Below are positions 10,701-18,700 of a DNA stretch of 64,000 bases, piece after piece. The stretch is from positions 62,001-126,000 of the forward strand of contig DASXUX010000065.1 of assembly GCA_036504595.1 (NCBI GenBank). Reading direction: 5' to 3'. The notes beneath the pieces are model-generated. The model did no database searches. It saw nothing but the letters and a program-made list of their open reading frames with translations, and was not told where the DNA came from. How positions within the stretch are numbered: the first letter of the stretch is position 1; the number at the start of each line of letters is the position of its first letter. The position numbers and the translations under genes were made by a program. The DNA comes from DASXUX01 sp036504595 (GTDB taxonomy: Bacteria > Planctomycetota > SZUA-567 > H5-PLA8).

Positions 10701-13700
10701 CGGGCCACTGGCGATGGAAAAGGTGACGGGATTGCCCGACGCTCCGCCCGTAGCGCTGACGGTGAACGCTGCGTCGCCGTACGTCTTATTGGCCAACGCG
10801 CCGAACGTGATCGTCTGGCTCAATTTGTTAATCACGATGCTGCTGGACGTCGCGTTATTGAGCGGGCTGCTGGTGAATCGCACCGTTATCGTCCCTGCCG
10901 TGTCGCACGCCAAGTTCGTGAACGTGGCCACACCGCCGGATGCCGTCGCCGTCAGGGTGCCAAGCAGGTTTCCTGAGCCGCTGCTTCGTGCGGCCGTCAC
11001 CACGGTGCTGTTATTCGCTGTCAGCAGATTGCCCCAGTAATCTTCAATGCGGATGACCGGCTGCTGGGCGAAAGCCTGTCCGATGTTGGCCTGCGCCGAC
11101 GGCTGCGTCTGAATGGTCAGGCGTTGCGCCGCGGCAGCATTGACCACGATGCCTGTTTGCGAGCTCGTCAGTGTACCTGTCACCGTGTCCGTGGCTGTGA
11201 TGGAATGCGTTCCCGCCGTCTTGAATCCGACCGCGAAGATCCACGTGCCTTGAGCGAACGCCCCGAACGTGAAATCCCCCGGAAGAACGGCCTGCGGATC
11301 TGAACTGGTGAAATGAATGGTTCCGGTGTACCCGGTGGCGGTGTTCGTGCCGGCATCCATTGCGGTGACCGTAAGCTCGTGCGCGACACCCACCGTGGTA
11401 GGTGTGGGGAAGCCGCCGACCTGCAGTCGTACCGCTGGACCCACAATGGTGATCATCTGAGAGTCGCTAGGGATCCCGTTGACGTAAACCTTCACCGAGG
11501 CAGGTCCGATCGGGAAGCCCGTGACAGCCTTGCTCGTAAAGGAGGTGTTAGACCACGGATGAGCCGGATCGGGCAGCAGGAAGGCAGTCTGGTCGTTGGC
11601 CAGGCTGCGCAATTGGACGAGCGGGTAATTGGTCGCCGAATCGTTGGTGGCGCCGCCTGACGCCTCAGACAGGCCTTTGAACTGTCCGCCCGATATAATC
11701 AAAGAGGAGCCTAAGCTCAACGGCGAGGTCGCCTGCGCCAAGGTTGGCTGCCAGGACGACGAATACCCCAGATCCTCAGCATACATTCCGGCGCTGGAAA
11801 GAAAACCGCTAGAGCTATACCCCCCCACGACGAGCACCTGCCCGCGGGGCAACAGCGTGGCAGTGTGCGCTCCACGCGCCGCAGGCATCGGGTTCATGCT
11901 CGTCCACGTGCCCTTCGCCGGGTCATACACTTCAGCGCTGGAAAGATAAGTGCCATCAGTACCCCCCGCGGCAAGCACCTTTCCGCTGGGCAGCAGCGTC
12001 GCCGTGTGTTGCTCGCGCGCAGCGGCCATCGTTCCCGTGGCCGTCCAGGTGTCCGTCGCCGCATTGTACACTTCGGCACTGGAGAGAGTAGCGCCGTCAG
12101 ACCCGCCCGCGACGAGCACCTTCCCATTGGGCAGTAACGTCGCCGTGTGCCAGCCGCGTGCGGCGGTCATCAAGCCGGCCGTAACCGTCCAGTTGCCCGT
12201 CGCCGGGTCGTACACTTCGGCACTGGAAAGACTGCCGCCGCCGTTCGCACCCCCGGCAACGAGCACCTTCCCGCTGGGCAACAGCGTCGCCGTATGGAGG
12301 TAACGCGCGACGGCCATCGGGTTGATGGTCGTCCAGGTGCCCGCCGCGGGGTCGTACACTTCGGCGCTGTTAAGATAACCGCTCTTATACCCGCCTGTGA
12401 CGAGCACCTTCCCGCTGGACAGCAGCGTCGCCGTGTGGAACCGGCGCGCGGCAGCCAGCGCGCCTGTGCTCGTCCAGTTGCCGGTCGCCGGGTCGTACAC
12501 TTCGGCGCTGGAGAGATAAGTGCTGTCGTAACCCCCTGCAACGAGCACCTTCCCGCTGGGCAGCAGCGTCGCGGTGTGGTAGCGGCGCGCGGTAGCCAGT
12601 GCGCCGGTGTCGGTCCAGGCGCTCGTCGCCGGGTCATACACTTCAGCGCTGGAGAGATTAGCGCCGTTATACCCGCCCGCAACGAGCACCTTTCCACTGG
12701 GCAGCAGCGTCGCCGTGTGGTAATCGCGTGCAGCGGCCAGCGCGCTGGTAGCCGCCCAGTTGCTCGCCGCCGGATCGAAGACTTCGGCGCTGGAAAGAAC
12801 ACCGCCGACTCCATCACCTCCCGCGACGAGCACCTGTCCGTTGGGCAGCAGCGTCGCCGTGTGATACCCCCGCGCGGCGGCCATCGTGCCGCTCCCCGTC
12901 CAGTTGCCCGTCGCCGGGTCGTACACTTCGGCGCTGGCAAGGGAAGTGTTGGCGATGCCTCCCGCAAAGAGAACCTGCCCGCTGGCCAGCAGCGTCGCCG
13001 TGTGATACCCCCGCCCGGCTGCCATCGTGCCGCTCCCCGTCCAGTTGCCCGTCGCCGGGTCGTACACCTGGGCGCTGGAAAGAGGACCGGTAAATCCGTT
13101 ACCCCCGCCCCCGACGAGCACCTTCCCGCTGGGCAGCAGCGTCGCCGTGTGCGCATAGCGCGCAGTGGACATTGAGCCGGTGCTCGCCCAGACGCCCACC
13201 GCCGGGTCGTACACTTCGGCGCTGGATAAGTTGCCGAAGGAGCCCGCGACCAGCACCTTCCCGCTGGGCAGCAGCGTTGCCGTGTGAGAATGGCGCCCGG
13301 TGACCATTACGCCGGTGGCCGCCCAGGTGCCCTTCGCAGGGTCGTACACTTCGGCAACCGAAAGATAATTGGTGCTGCTGTTGTAACCCCCTGCAACGAG
13401 CACCTTCCCGCTGGGCAGCAGTGTCGCTGTGTGATCGCGGCGCGCGACGCCCAATGAGCCTGTGCTCGTCCAGGTGCCCGTCGCAGGGTCGTACACTTCG
13501 GCAACCGAAAGATAATTGGTGATGCTGTTGTAACCCCCTGCAACGAGCACCTTCCCGCTGGGCAGCAGTGTCGCTGTGTGACCGCCGCACGCGACGCCCA
13601 ATGAGCCTGTGCTCGTCCAGGTGCCCGTCGCCGGGTCGTACAACTCGGCGCTGGCAAGATAATGGTAAGTGCCGTCATTTCCCCCGACGACGAGCACCTT

Positions 13701-13847
13701 ACCATTGGGCAGCAGCGTCGCCGTGTGCGAATAACGCGCAGTGGACATCGAGCCGGTGGTTGCCCAGTTGGCCGCGTGTGCAGAAGAGGCCAGCAGCACC
13801 AGGCCCAGCATGACGCAGCAAAAAACATTGCAGGAAGATTGTTCCAT
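4719..13847 (-). CDS. Giant exported Kelch/Ig-like/MBG/PKD repeat protein (3042 aa)
   Basis: The start is ATG 13847, giving a clean signal peptide (residues 1-25, cut after SSAHA); a longer frame from 13931 would bury it. Order, approximate: 14 Kelch units with the HTATLLPSGKVLVAGG core (27-695); a TIG-like linker domain (700-800); then Ig-like units of three kinds, namely ten A units (core VVSGFPSPT, TDGQAVLPADYTF), two B units (TVVTAA, GGVATF) and six C units (TFGALANKTYGDAPFTVSAT); two MBG-like units (2539-2686); a PKD domain with FGDGTTGSG (2762-2850); a short Asp-rich calcium-site-like piece DSDSDGFPDT (about 2855); and a C-terminal module (2890-3042) with FTLDPKG and KGTF. That last module recurs at 56.4 and 61.2 kb. 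It is probably surface-exposed or secreted and adhesive or carbohydrate-binding; this is inferred. No enzyme motif was found. Confidence 0.88.
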   Translation of the reverse strand: MEQSSCNVFCCVMLGLVLLASSAHAANWATTGSMSTARYSHTATLLPNGKVLVVGGNDGTYHYLASAELYDPATGTWTSTGSLGVACGGHTATLLPSGKVLVAGGYNSITNYLSVAEVYDPATGTWTSTGSLGVARRDHTATLLPSGKVLVAGGYNSSTNYLSVAEVYDPAKGTWAATGVMVTGRHSHTATLLPSGKVLVAGSFGNLSSAEVYDPAVGVWASTGSMSTARYAHTATLLPSGKVLVGGGGNGFTGPLSSAQVYDPATGNWTGSGTMAAGRGYHTATLLASGQVLFAGGIANTSLASAEVYDPATGNWTGSGTMAAARGYHTATLLPNGQVLVAGGDGVGGVLSSAEVFDPAASNWAATSALAAARDYHTATLLPSGKVLVAGGYNGANLSSAEVYDPATSAWTDTGALATARRYHTATLLPSGKVLVAGGYDSTYLSSAEVYDPATGNWTSTGALAAARRFHTATLLSSGKVLVTGGYKSGYLNSAEVYDPAAGTWTTINPMAVARYLHTATLLPSGKVLVAGGANGGGSLSSAEVYDPATGNWTVTAGLMTAARGWHTATLLPNGKVLVAGGSDGATLSSAEVYNAATDTWTATGTMAAAREQHTATLLPSGKVLAAGGTDGTYLSSAEVYDPAKGTWTSMNPMPAARGAHTATLLPRGQVLVVGGYSSSGFLSSAGMYAEDLGYSSSWQPTLAQATSPLSLGSSLIISGGQFKGLSEASGGATNDSATNYPLVQLRSLANDQTAFLLPDPAHPWSNTSFTSKAVTGFPIGPASVKVYVNGIPSDSQMITIVGPAVRLQVGGFPTPTTVGVAHELTVTAMDAGTNTATGYTGTIHFTSSDPQAVLPGDFTFGAFAQGTWIFAVGFKTAGTHSITATDTVTGTLTSSQTGIVVNAAAAQRLTIQTQPSAQANIGQAFAQQPVIRIEDYWGNLLTANNSTVVTAARSSGSGNLLGTLTATASGGVATFTNLACDTAGTITVRFTSSPLNNATSSSIVINKLSQTITFGALANKTYGDAAFTVSATGGASGNPVTFSIASGPATATGTNGSTITITGAGVVTVRASQAGNATYSAAANVDQSFTVAKAAQTITFGALANKTYGNAPFTVSATGGASGHPVTFAIASGPATATGTNGSTITLTGAGVVTVRASQAGNANYNAAANVDQLFTVAKAAQTITFGALANKTYGNAPFTVSATGGASGNPVTFAIASGPATATGTNGSTITITGVDLVTVCASQAGNANYSAAPDVDQSFTVAKGAQAISFGALADKTCGDTPFTVSATGGASGNPATFAIASGPATAAGINGSTITITGVGLVTVRASQAGNANYSAAPDVDQSFTVNPAGASALVVSGFPSPTTSGAAADVTVRAMDLYGNTATGYSGAIHFTSTDAQAELPADYTFLPSDKGVHTFSVRLKTTGTQWIAATDTMTGTLTGTQSDITVNAASGRLVVSGFPSPKIAGDMGSVTVTAKDLLDNLVAGYSGTIHFTSTDGQAELPVDYTFVAGDNGVHTFSVTLKTAGSQSITATDIEPGTLPGSQSSITVDPAAASALVVSGFPSPTIAGDTGDFTVTAQDAYGNTATGYAGTIQFTSTDGQAVLPADYTFVSGDAGVHTFSATFKIAGIQSITATDTQTGTITATQPSITVNPAAASALVVSGFPSPTIAGDPGDFTVTAQDAYGNTATGYAGTIHFTSSDGQAVLPADYSFVSGDGGVQSFSATFKTAGSQSITARDTETGTITGTQSSITVIPAGAITLIVFGFPSPITAGDPGDFSVTAQDAYGNTATGYAGTIQFTSTDGQAVLPGDYSFVPGDAGVYTLSATLKTAGSQSITATDTETGTITGTQSSITVNPVGATTLVVSGFPSPTTAGDAGIVTVTAKDIYGNTATGYTGNIHFTSTDGLADLAADYTFVPADNSVQTFSVTFKTASSQSITATDTETGTISGTQTGIIVNPAAASTLTVSDFPSQTIAGDPCDFTVTAQDIYGNTATGYAGTIHFTSTDGQAVLPTDYSFVSGDGGVQSFSVTLKTAGNQTITARDTETETITGTQSSITVNPSGASTLVLSGFPSPITAGDPGDFSVTAQDAYGNTVTGYAGTIQFTSTDGQAVLPAEYGFVSGDAGVHSFSATLKTAGSQSIIAADTVTETIDGADAGITVNAADAVRLVVSGFPSPAVAGNAGAITVTARDPYENTATRYTGLIQFASTDARAALPLPYQFQPEDNGTQTFSAALATAGTQAITATETVTSTITGTQSNIAVQAGLAHHLAMETEPFPHSQIGQVFTEQPVVRIEDAWDNLVASDSSTVVTAAMGSGPGSLQGTLTAMASGGVATFSDLACDAAGIVTLRFSGDLLLGAISGSIVIDQRSQTIAFGALTKKVFGDAPFTVSATGGASGNPVTFTIASGSATISGSEITLTGAGLVTVRASQAGDANYSAAPDVDQSFDVTQAAQAITFGSLANKTYGDGPLTVSATGGASGNPVTFSIASGPATATGANGSTITLTGAGTVTVQATQAGNATYLPAAPINQSFTVGKATATVTLSNLDQVYTGLAKTLGVATTPAGLGYAVMYAGSTSAPTAVGSYVVVATINSNDYQGGATGTLNITKASASVTLAGLSATYDGQSKAATATTSPANLTVTITYDSSAAAPTNAGSYAVVATINDSTYEGSASGTLVIAKAAPRITWSNPADILAGTALSGSQLNATSSVPGVFSYYPAAGTLLPMGAAQKLLATLTPTDANYAAATATVEINVLNTGPAIASPPTATPNPAAVGEAVSFSVVASDADQDALSYAWQFGDGTTGSGATATHTYTAVGTFSVAVTVSDAAGVATSSSMSLKVSISSAGGGAQPPVAGTDSDSDGFPDTVEQAAGTSPNNASDTPTGQPATSSVALPDAKMKIKLGFGKPGNDSITLAGTLVLPGKAQLGGQKLTLGIGDVAKSFTLDPKGGAKSGGDAVKITSKPSANPSTAKLSVKLTKGTFASALANYGLTNTTIKSKKVDVPIFVIFNETFCQQLQHQLYSATTDKTGGTSDTK
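6230..11450 (-). repeat. Ig-like domain-coding repeats, including near-identical 258-bp units
   Basis: About eighteen units of 80-100 codons of three types alternate here: nine A units lie in tandem at about 7020-9800, four C units at about 9800-10830 and two more at 6230-6730. Within the C block, 10168-10323 and 10426-10581 (period 258 bp) differ at a single base that I could find. Such near-identity inside an otherwise diverged array suggests recent expansion by unequal recombination. Confidence 0.8.
11760..13770 (-). repeat. Tandem Kelch-coding repeat, 14 units of about 141 bp
   Basis: Fourteen head-to-tail units encode about 47 residues each with an HTATLL core followed by G(K/Q)VLVAGG and S(A/V)EVYDPATG.W. 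Several neighbouring units are close to identical at DNA level, for example those around 13370-13490 and 13500-13620, which indicates recent unit duplication or conversion. The units would make at least two beta-propellers of six or seven blades. Confidence 0.85.
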
Positions 13848-14546
13848 GATGATTCCATTCTCCCGTCTGAGCACAGAAGGTGGGGGCATCCACGGAAACG
13901 ATATATGATATTTGCTCAAAACGCCAATCATTACGTCGGGTGATCAAAAAGTGAGGCTCTGTGGTGTCAGAATCTACTTCGAACACTCGAGGAATGTTGG
14001 CGTGCGTTCAGCGCAGTCGGGGCTCTTTTTCTTTGACGTTTTTCTTTGCGGTTCCTTTGCGGTAGCCATTGCGAAGACCTGCGTTTCTTCGCATTGTTCT
14101 GCAATTTAGGCGGAAGCTAGCGACTCAAGATCGTTTTCCTATTGCTTTGGGTTGCAAAGAATTGCGTTCACTTGCGCGCCAATTCTACTTAAGTCCTTAC
14201 AAAGGCAGCGCTTCCAAATCAAACTGCGAAGGCTGAGGTCGAAGGTTCGAATCCCTCCGGGTACGCCACTTCAACCCAGTGACATGAAGTTCAAACCGCT
14301 CTAACCGAGAAAAACCAAGATCTGTCGCCGCTTATCCACGCCCATCGCGTGATCCACGGGCTCCAGCAACCCGTTGAAAAGCGTCAAAAAGCGTTGTGAG
14401 TTTTGGGGCGAGGGGCACGCTCCTGTTTTGACAAGTTCCGGACTATCAATCAGGCTCTGTTCTGTTCCTCCGTCGATTCGTTTTTCACAGGCAAACTACA
14501 GATCTTCAGGCTTCGAGCGACCATCTACGCGTTACCGGTGTATTAC
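13848..14546. other. Gene-free stretch around repeat copy 2
   Basis: Apart from the direct repeat at 14075-14268 this interval shows no gene. The first 100 bases next to 13847 should carry the promoter of the minus-strand Kelch giant, with a GGGAG-type site about 12 bases before its ATG. The right part (14270-14546) leads into the LacI-type regulator. No convincing terminator is visible. Confidence 0.4.
14075..14268 (+). repeat. Direct repeat copy 2, ending in tRNA-like 3' end
   Basis: Same orientation and same length as bases 1-194, with scattered substitutions. It also ends in GGTTCGAATCCCTCCGGGTACGCCA-type sequence (T arm, acceptor 3' strand, CCA at 14268). No 5' half of a tRNA precedes it. 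The piece CTTTGCGGTTCCTTTGCGG directly upstream (about 14044-14062) echoes 262-283. The two copies enclose the propeller pair and the Kelch giant, as attL/attR-like ends or recombining repeats would. Confidence 0.62.
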
Positions 14547-14560
14547 TAAGCACGTGCTTA
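14547..14560. promoter_or_regulatory. Perfect palindrome, likely LacI-type operator
   Basis: TAAGCACGTGCTTA is a perfect 14-bp palindrome with a central CG, the usual geometry of LacI-family operators. It lies 16 bases before the start of a LacI-family gene, overlapping where its promoter or leader must be, so autoregulation is the simplest reading. I saw no second copy before the downstream glycosidase gene. Confidence 0.5.
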
Positions 14561-14576
14561 CCATCTTTGGGAAATT

Positions 14577-15620
14577 ATGGGCATGGCTAAGCTTCTCTCT
14601 GCTCCAACACTCGCCGACGTCGCCGGGCGCGCCGGGGTAACGCGCCTGACGGCGCAACGTGCTCTGCACGGTCAACCCGGAGTCGGTGAGAAAGCACGCA
14701 AGAAGATTCAGGCGATCGCCGGGAAATTGGGCTATCGCCCGCACTGGGCGGCTCGTGCCATGCGCAGCGGTCGGATGGGATGCCTGACGCTACTGATCAG
14801 CGTGGAACGCTACCGCGGTTTCGTTGAGCACGAACTGCTCAGCGGCATCGTCGCCGAAGCTTCTGACCGTGACTACCACATCACAATCGGCGCGCTGCCG
14901 ACTGAAAAAGCCACTGACCCGCAGTCTCTGCCCAAAGCGCTGCAAGAGTTCATGGCGGATGGGCTTTTGATCAACTATCACTTTGGAATTCCGCCGAAAA
15001 TGGCGGAGCTCATCGAGCAGCACCGCATTCCCGCGGTCTGGATCAACACGCGGCGGGCTGCCGACTGCGTTCACATTGACGACATTCAGGCAGGGCGTCT
15101 GGCAACCGAGCGGCTGCTGCAACTGGGGCACCGCCGTGTTGCGTACATTGACTACGACCATTCCCAGGATCGGCCCGAGACGGCGCACTATAGCGTGATT
15201 GATCGCGCTGCCGGATACCAGATTGCGATGAAAGCGGCCGGTCTGCCGGCTCACGTGATCGCACTCCCCCCTGACCTGCCCGGCGGCGAGCAACTGGAAT
15301 TCACTCGGCGCTGGCTTTCCGGTACAAACCGTCCAACAGGAATCGTGATGTACTCGGCAGCGATTGCGCCAACGATTGCTATGGCCGCTGCGCCGCTTGG
15401 CATTTATGTGCCGCAACAGATGTCGATGGTCGCGGTGGACTGGCCAGTGCCCAAATTTCTCGGTGCGGAAATGACCGTCGCGCTGCCGCAGGTCTCCGAG
15501 ATGGGCCGGGCAGCCGTTCGCATGCTCCTGGAGAAGATCGCCGATCCACGCAAGCGGATGAGAGCGCTGGCGATACCAGCCGCATTTCATGAAGGAAAGA
15601 CGTGCGGTTCGCCAGCTTGA
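14577..15620 (+). CDS. LacI-family transcriptional regulator
   Basis: A 347-residue LacI/GalR-type repressor. The N-terminal helix-turn-helix (about residues 10-30, TLADVAGRAGVTRLTAQRAL) is followed by the hinge-helix region (KLGYRPHWAARAMRSG) and a periplasmic-binding-protein-like sugar sensor (about 65-340) with typical blocks such as VHIDDIQAGRLATERLLQLG and MSMVAVDWP. ATG 14583 is an alternative start; GGGA upstream fits either. A perfect palindrome lies 16 bases upstream. The glycosidase gene begins 87 bases after its stop on the same strand, so that gene is the likely target, probably induced by a breakdown sugar. The ligand cannot be read from the sequence. Confidence 0.9.
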   Translation: MGMAKLLSAPTLADVAGRAGVTRLTAQRALHGQPGVGEKARKKIQAIAGKLGYRPHWAARAMRSGRMGCLTLLISVERYRGFVEHELLSGIVAEASDRDYHITIGALPTEKATDPQSLPKALQEFMADGLLINYHFGIPPKMAELIEQHRIPAVWINTRRAADCVHIDDIQAGRLATERLLQLGHRRVAYIDYDHSQDRPETAHYSVIDRAAGYQIAMKAAGLPAHVIALPPDLPGGEQLEFTRRWLSGTNRPTGIVMYSAAIAPTIAMAAAPLGIYVPQQMSMVAVDWPVPKFLGAEMTVALPQVSEMGRAAVRMLLEKIADPRKRMRALAIPAAFHEGKTCGSPA

Positions 15621-15707
15621 ACGAGAGAATGGGGAACCAGGCTCCAACGCTCAGAATGGGCCGCATGCGCGTGTCTAGCAGCAACTCGCGTTTCGAGGAG
15701 ATGCATT

Positions 15708-18700
15708 ATGATTCGATGTAGATGGCTGTTCTGCTTTTTGGCCGCGCTATCAACCTGGGCAGGTGATCAGCCTGCCAGCAACCTTCTGCGGAATGGTTCC
15801 TTCGAAGGCGGCTCGCGCTACTGGTTCGAGACTGACAAATACGAGTTCGTCAGAGACGACGCAGCCCACGGCGGCTGGGCGCTAAAGATCCCCAAGGGTG
15901 GCATCCAGAGTGCTGCGTTCATGTTGCAGCAAGGCAAGCCCGTCACCATCAGTTTTTCCGCCAGAGGCGCCAATGGCCCTGCCACGATGGGCTGGCAGTG
16001 CACGCCTTGCGCGCGCGAGATTGGTGCCAAACACAATCTGTGTTGGGGGCTCCGCGGCAAGCACCCCGTTGCGATCACTGGCGAGTGGAAACGCTACTCC
16101 GTTAGCTTCACGCCCAACATTGCGCAAGATGGTTTCTGGCCGCGCCCCACCTTCATGCTGCAGCTCGGCGACGCCGACAAACCGATTCTGCTCGACGCTG
16201 TCACCATCGCGTACGAATCCGGTGCCGAGAAGTACGTCCCGTGGAAAGCGCTCGAAGTTTTCGTTACTAGCCCTGACTTGAAAGGCTTTCGTGACGAAAG
16301 CCACAACATTCTGCAGAAAGGCCAGACCGTCACGCTGCAGGGCATTGTTAATAACCCGGGTACGGAAGCTCGCGCTGTCATGCTGCGCTGGCAGCTCATC
16401 GACTACGAAGGTGTCCGGCCGCTCAACCAACCGCTGGAGAAAAAGGTCAATGTTCCCGCCGGTCAGACCGTCATTGAAACCGTGACCATGCCGCTCACTG
16501 CCACCGGCACGGTGCTGGCTCGCTGTTCGGTGCTGGATGGCGGCACCGTGATCGACCAATCCGACCTGCCGCTGACCTCGCTGGCACATCCGCTCGCCGC
16601 AACCAGACCGGATGCCCGCGAACGTTTCGGCGGCTCTCTGTTCGGTCTGCACAATGCCCGGGGCGTCCAGAAGATCGGGTTCGCCTGGAGCCGCTGGCAT
16701 CCGCACATGAACTGGGCCGACCACCACCCCAAAAGCCCCGACGAATGGGTCTGGTTCGACCAGCGCATCGACGAACTGGCCGCTCTGGGCATTTCCGTCA
16801 ACGCCGTGCTGTACGGCAAGCCGAAGTGGGCGTTCACAAAGGAAAGCGATCAACTGCCGAAAGATATGCAGTGGAAAGCGGATGATCCGCGTTGGGAGGA
16901 TTTGAGTGTTGAGACAGGTTGGGACAAGTTCGTCAAGACCGCTGTCGAACACTACAAAGGCAAGTCGCTGATCTACGAAATCGAAAACGAACCAGAGTTC
17001 GATGGCTGGGACAACATTAGGGACCTCTATGCGAAGTTTACGATCCGCACCGCTCGCCTGATCAAGCAGGTCGATCCGAAAGCGAAAGTGATGGTAGACA
17101 ACGTGTACGGTATTCCCTCAGGCCTTAACCGGCATTTGCTGCAGAAAGGCGCCGGCAAGTGGATCGACATCATTTCCTGGCACGACTACCACGACGGCTG
17201 GCTGGCAGACGCCACGGCCATCAAGCGTATGCGCAACGCCCTTGAGGAACTCGGTTGCGGGCACATCGAAATCTGGTTCAATGAAGGCTGGGCTTACACT
17301 AATACCATTGTAGACGAGCCGGCTGTGGCTCTGACGCACTACGATTCAGCGGGCCAGACGAACTGCACCGTCAACTCCATCGCCGAACTGACCGCCAATG
17401 GCCAGGAAAAGTGCATTCTCTTTCACACGTCCTACGAAGAACACGGCATGAGCTTCTGGGATTACTGCGGTCCAGGAACGATGCTGTGGGACTACTACGG
17501 CTACCCATTGCCGCTGGTGCCGGCCTGGAACGCGCTGTGTTACCACATCGGGCTGAGCACCCCCGCCGGATTTGTGCGTCCGCCTGGTGCGAACTTCTGC
17601 ATCTTCGACGATCTGCGCAACAAACGCGGCGTGATGATCGCCTATGCTGACCGCGACGCCAAGGCCGACGTGACCGTTGATCTGCCGTTCTCCGGTCTGG
17701 CAGCCGAAGACTGCATGGGAAATCCCGTGCAGTTGCTGGGCCAGAAGCTGACCTTGTCGAAATCCGGCCGCACGGTGTTCCTCTATGCCAGCGATGGCCG
17801 CGTCGATGGAAAGACGCTGGCAGAGAAAATGAAGCCGCTCGACCGCAAGAACGCGAGCTTTGCCGGCAAGGGCGGCGGGTCATTTAGGCTGCCGCCGGCT
17901 TGGGAAGGCAGCAAGAAGGACAGCACGGATGGCAATCCGGCGCTGGCGGAGGGCAAGCCGGTCTGGCGACTCGATCAAGTCTGGCCGCCGCAACCGCTGA
18001 AACTCGACAGCTACAGACCTCTTGCGTGGCGCGACGGCTGGTGGGTCGCGCTGCGGGACGGATTCGGTGGCCAGCCCAAAGCGGAGATGAAGGACAGCGC
18101 CATCCGCATGGAGTTCCGTGCGCCGCACAGTGCCAGCGCCGGCGAGAAGCTCTGCGCTCTGGTGTTTAGCGCCACTCAGGCGGGCACGCATACCTTGAGC
18201 GGCTCGGTCGAAATGCGACTGTGGGAGAACGCCAACAATGCCGTTCGTATGACGTACCTGCGCAAAACGAAAACCAGCGCAACCGAAGTGGCCTCGCAGA
18301 AGCTCTCCAAAGGCCAGCGCGCAACCATTGCGGTGACGGTGCAGCTCGATATCGGCGATGAGCTGGTGATTCTGCCGCGCATTGAAGGCATGTTCACCGG
18401 CGGCGATGTGGTACTGCGCGATGTCAGCGTCGCCATTGGGAGCGTCGGGGCTGTGTCCTATAAACTGCCGCTGGCCTGGGAAGGTCCACAAAGAGGGACC
18501 GCGCGCGGCAACCCCATCGAAGCGGACGGCAAGGCGCTCTGGCGCGTGGACCAGGTCTGGCCGGACAATCCGATCATGACGACGCACTACACGCCGCTGC
18601 TCTGGAACGGTACGGGCTGGATCCCGGAGAAGAACGGCATGGGCGGGCAGCCGGAAATCCGAGTCGAAAACGGGATCGCGCACTTCTCCGTTCGGGGATC

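Noticed and set aside
12170..13156. Second minus-strand frame through the Kelch units
   Set aside because: It is a shifted reading of the same repeats, low in complexity (Arg/Cys), and the Kelch frame is clearly the coding one.
12147..13175. Long plus-strand frame opposite the Kelch units, rich in Arg
   Set aside because: It mirrors the tandem repeat in the opposite strand; the residue make-up is that of a shadow frame and there is no ribosome-binding site.
6230..13770. CRISPR array
   Set aside because: The regular repeats have 141-300 bp periods, no unique spacers, and lie wholly within one open frame.
14190..14268. Complete tRNA gene
   Set aside because: Only the T arm, acceptor 3' strand and CCA are present. 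No complementary 5' acceptor strand or anticodon arm could be placed.
14790..15647. 285-codon minus-strand frame opposite the LacI-type gene
   Set aside because: The opposite strand has clear LacI-family homology; this frame has no recognisable motif.
15882..16952. 356-codon minus-strand frame opposite the glycosidase
   Set aside because: It lies within a coding gene with defined catalytic residues and shows no domain of its own.
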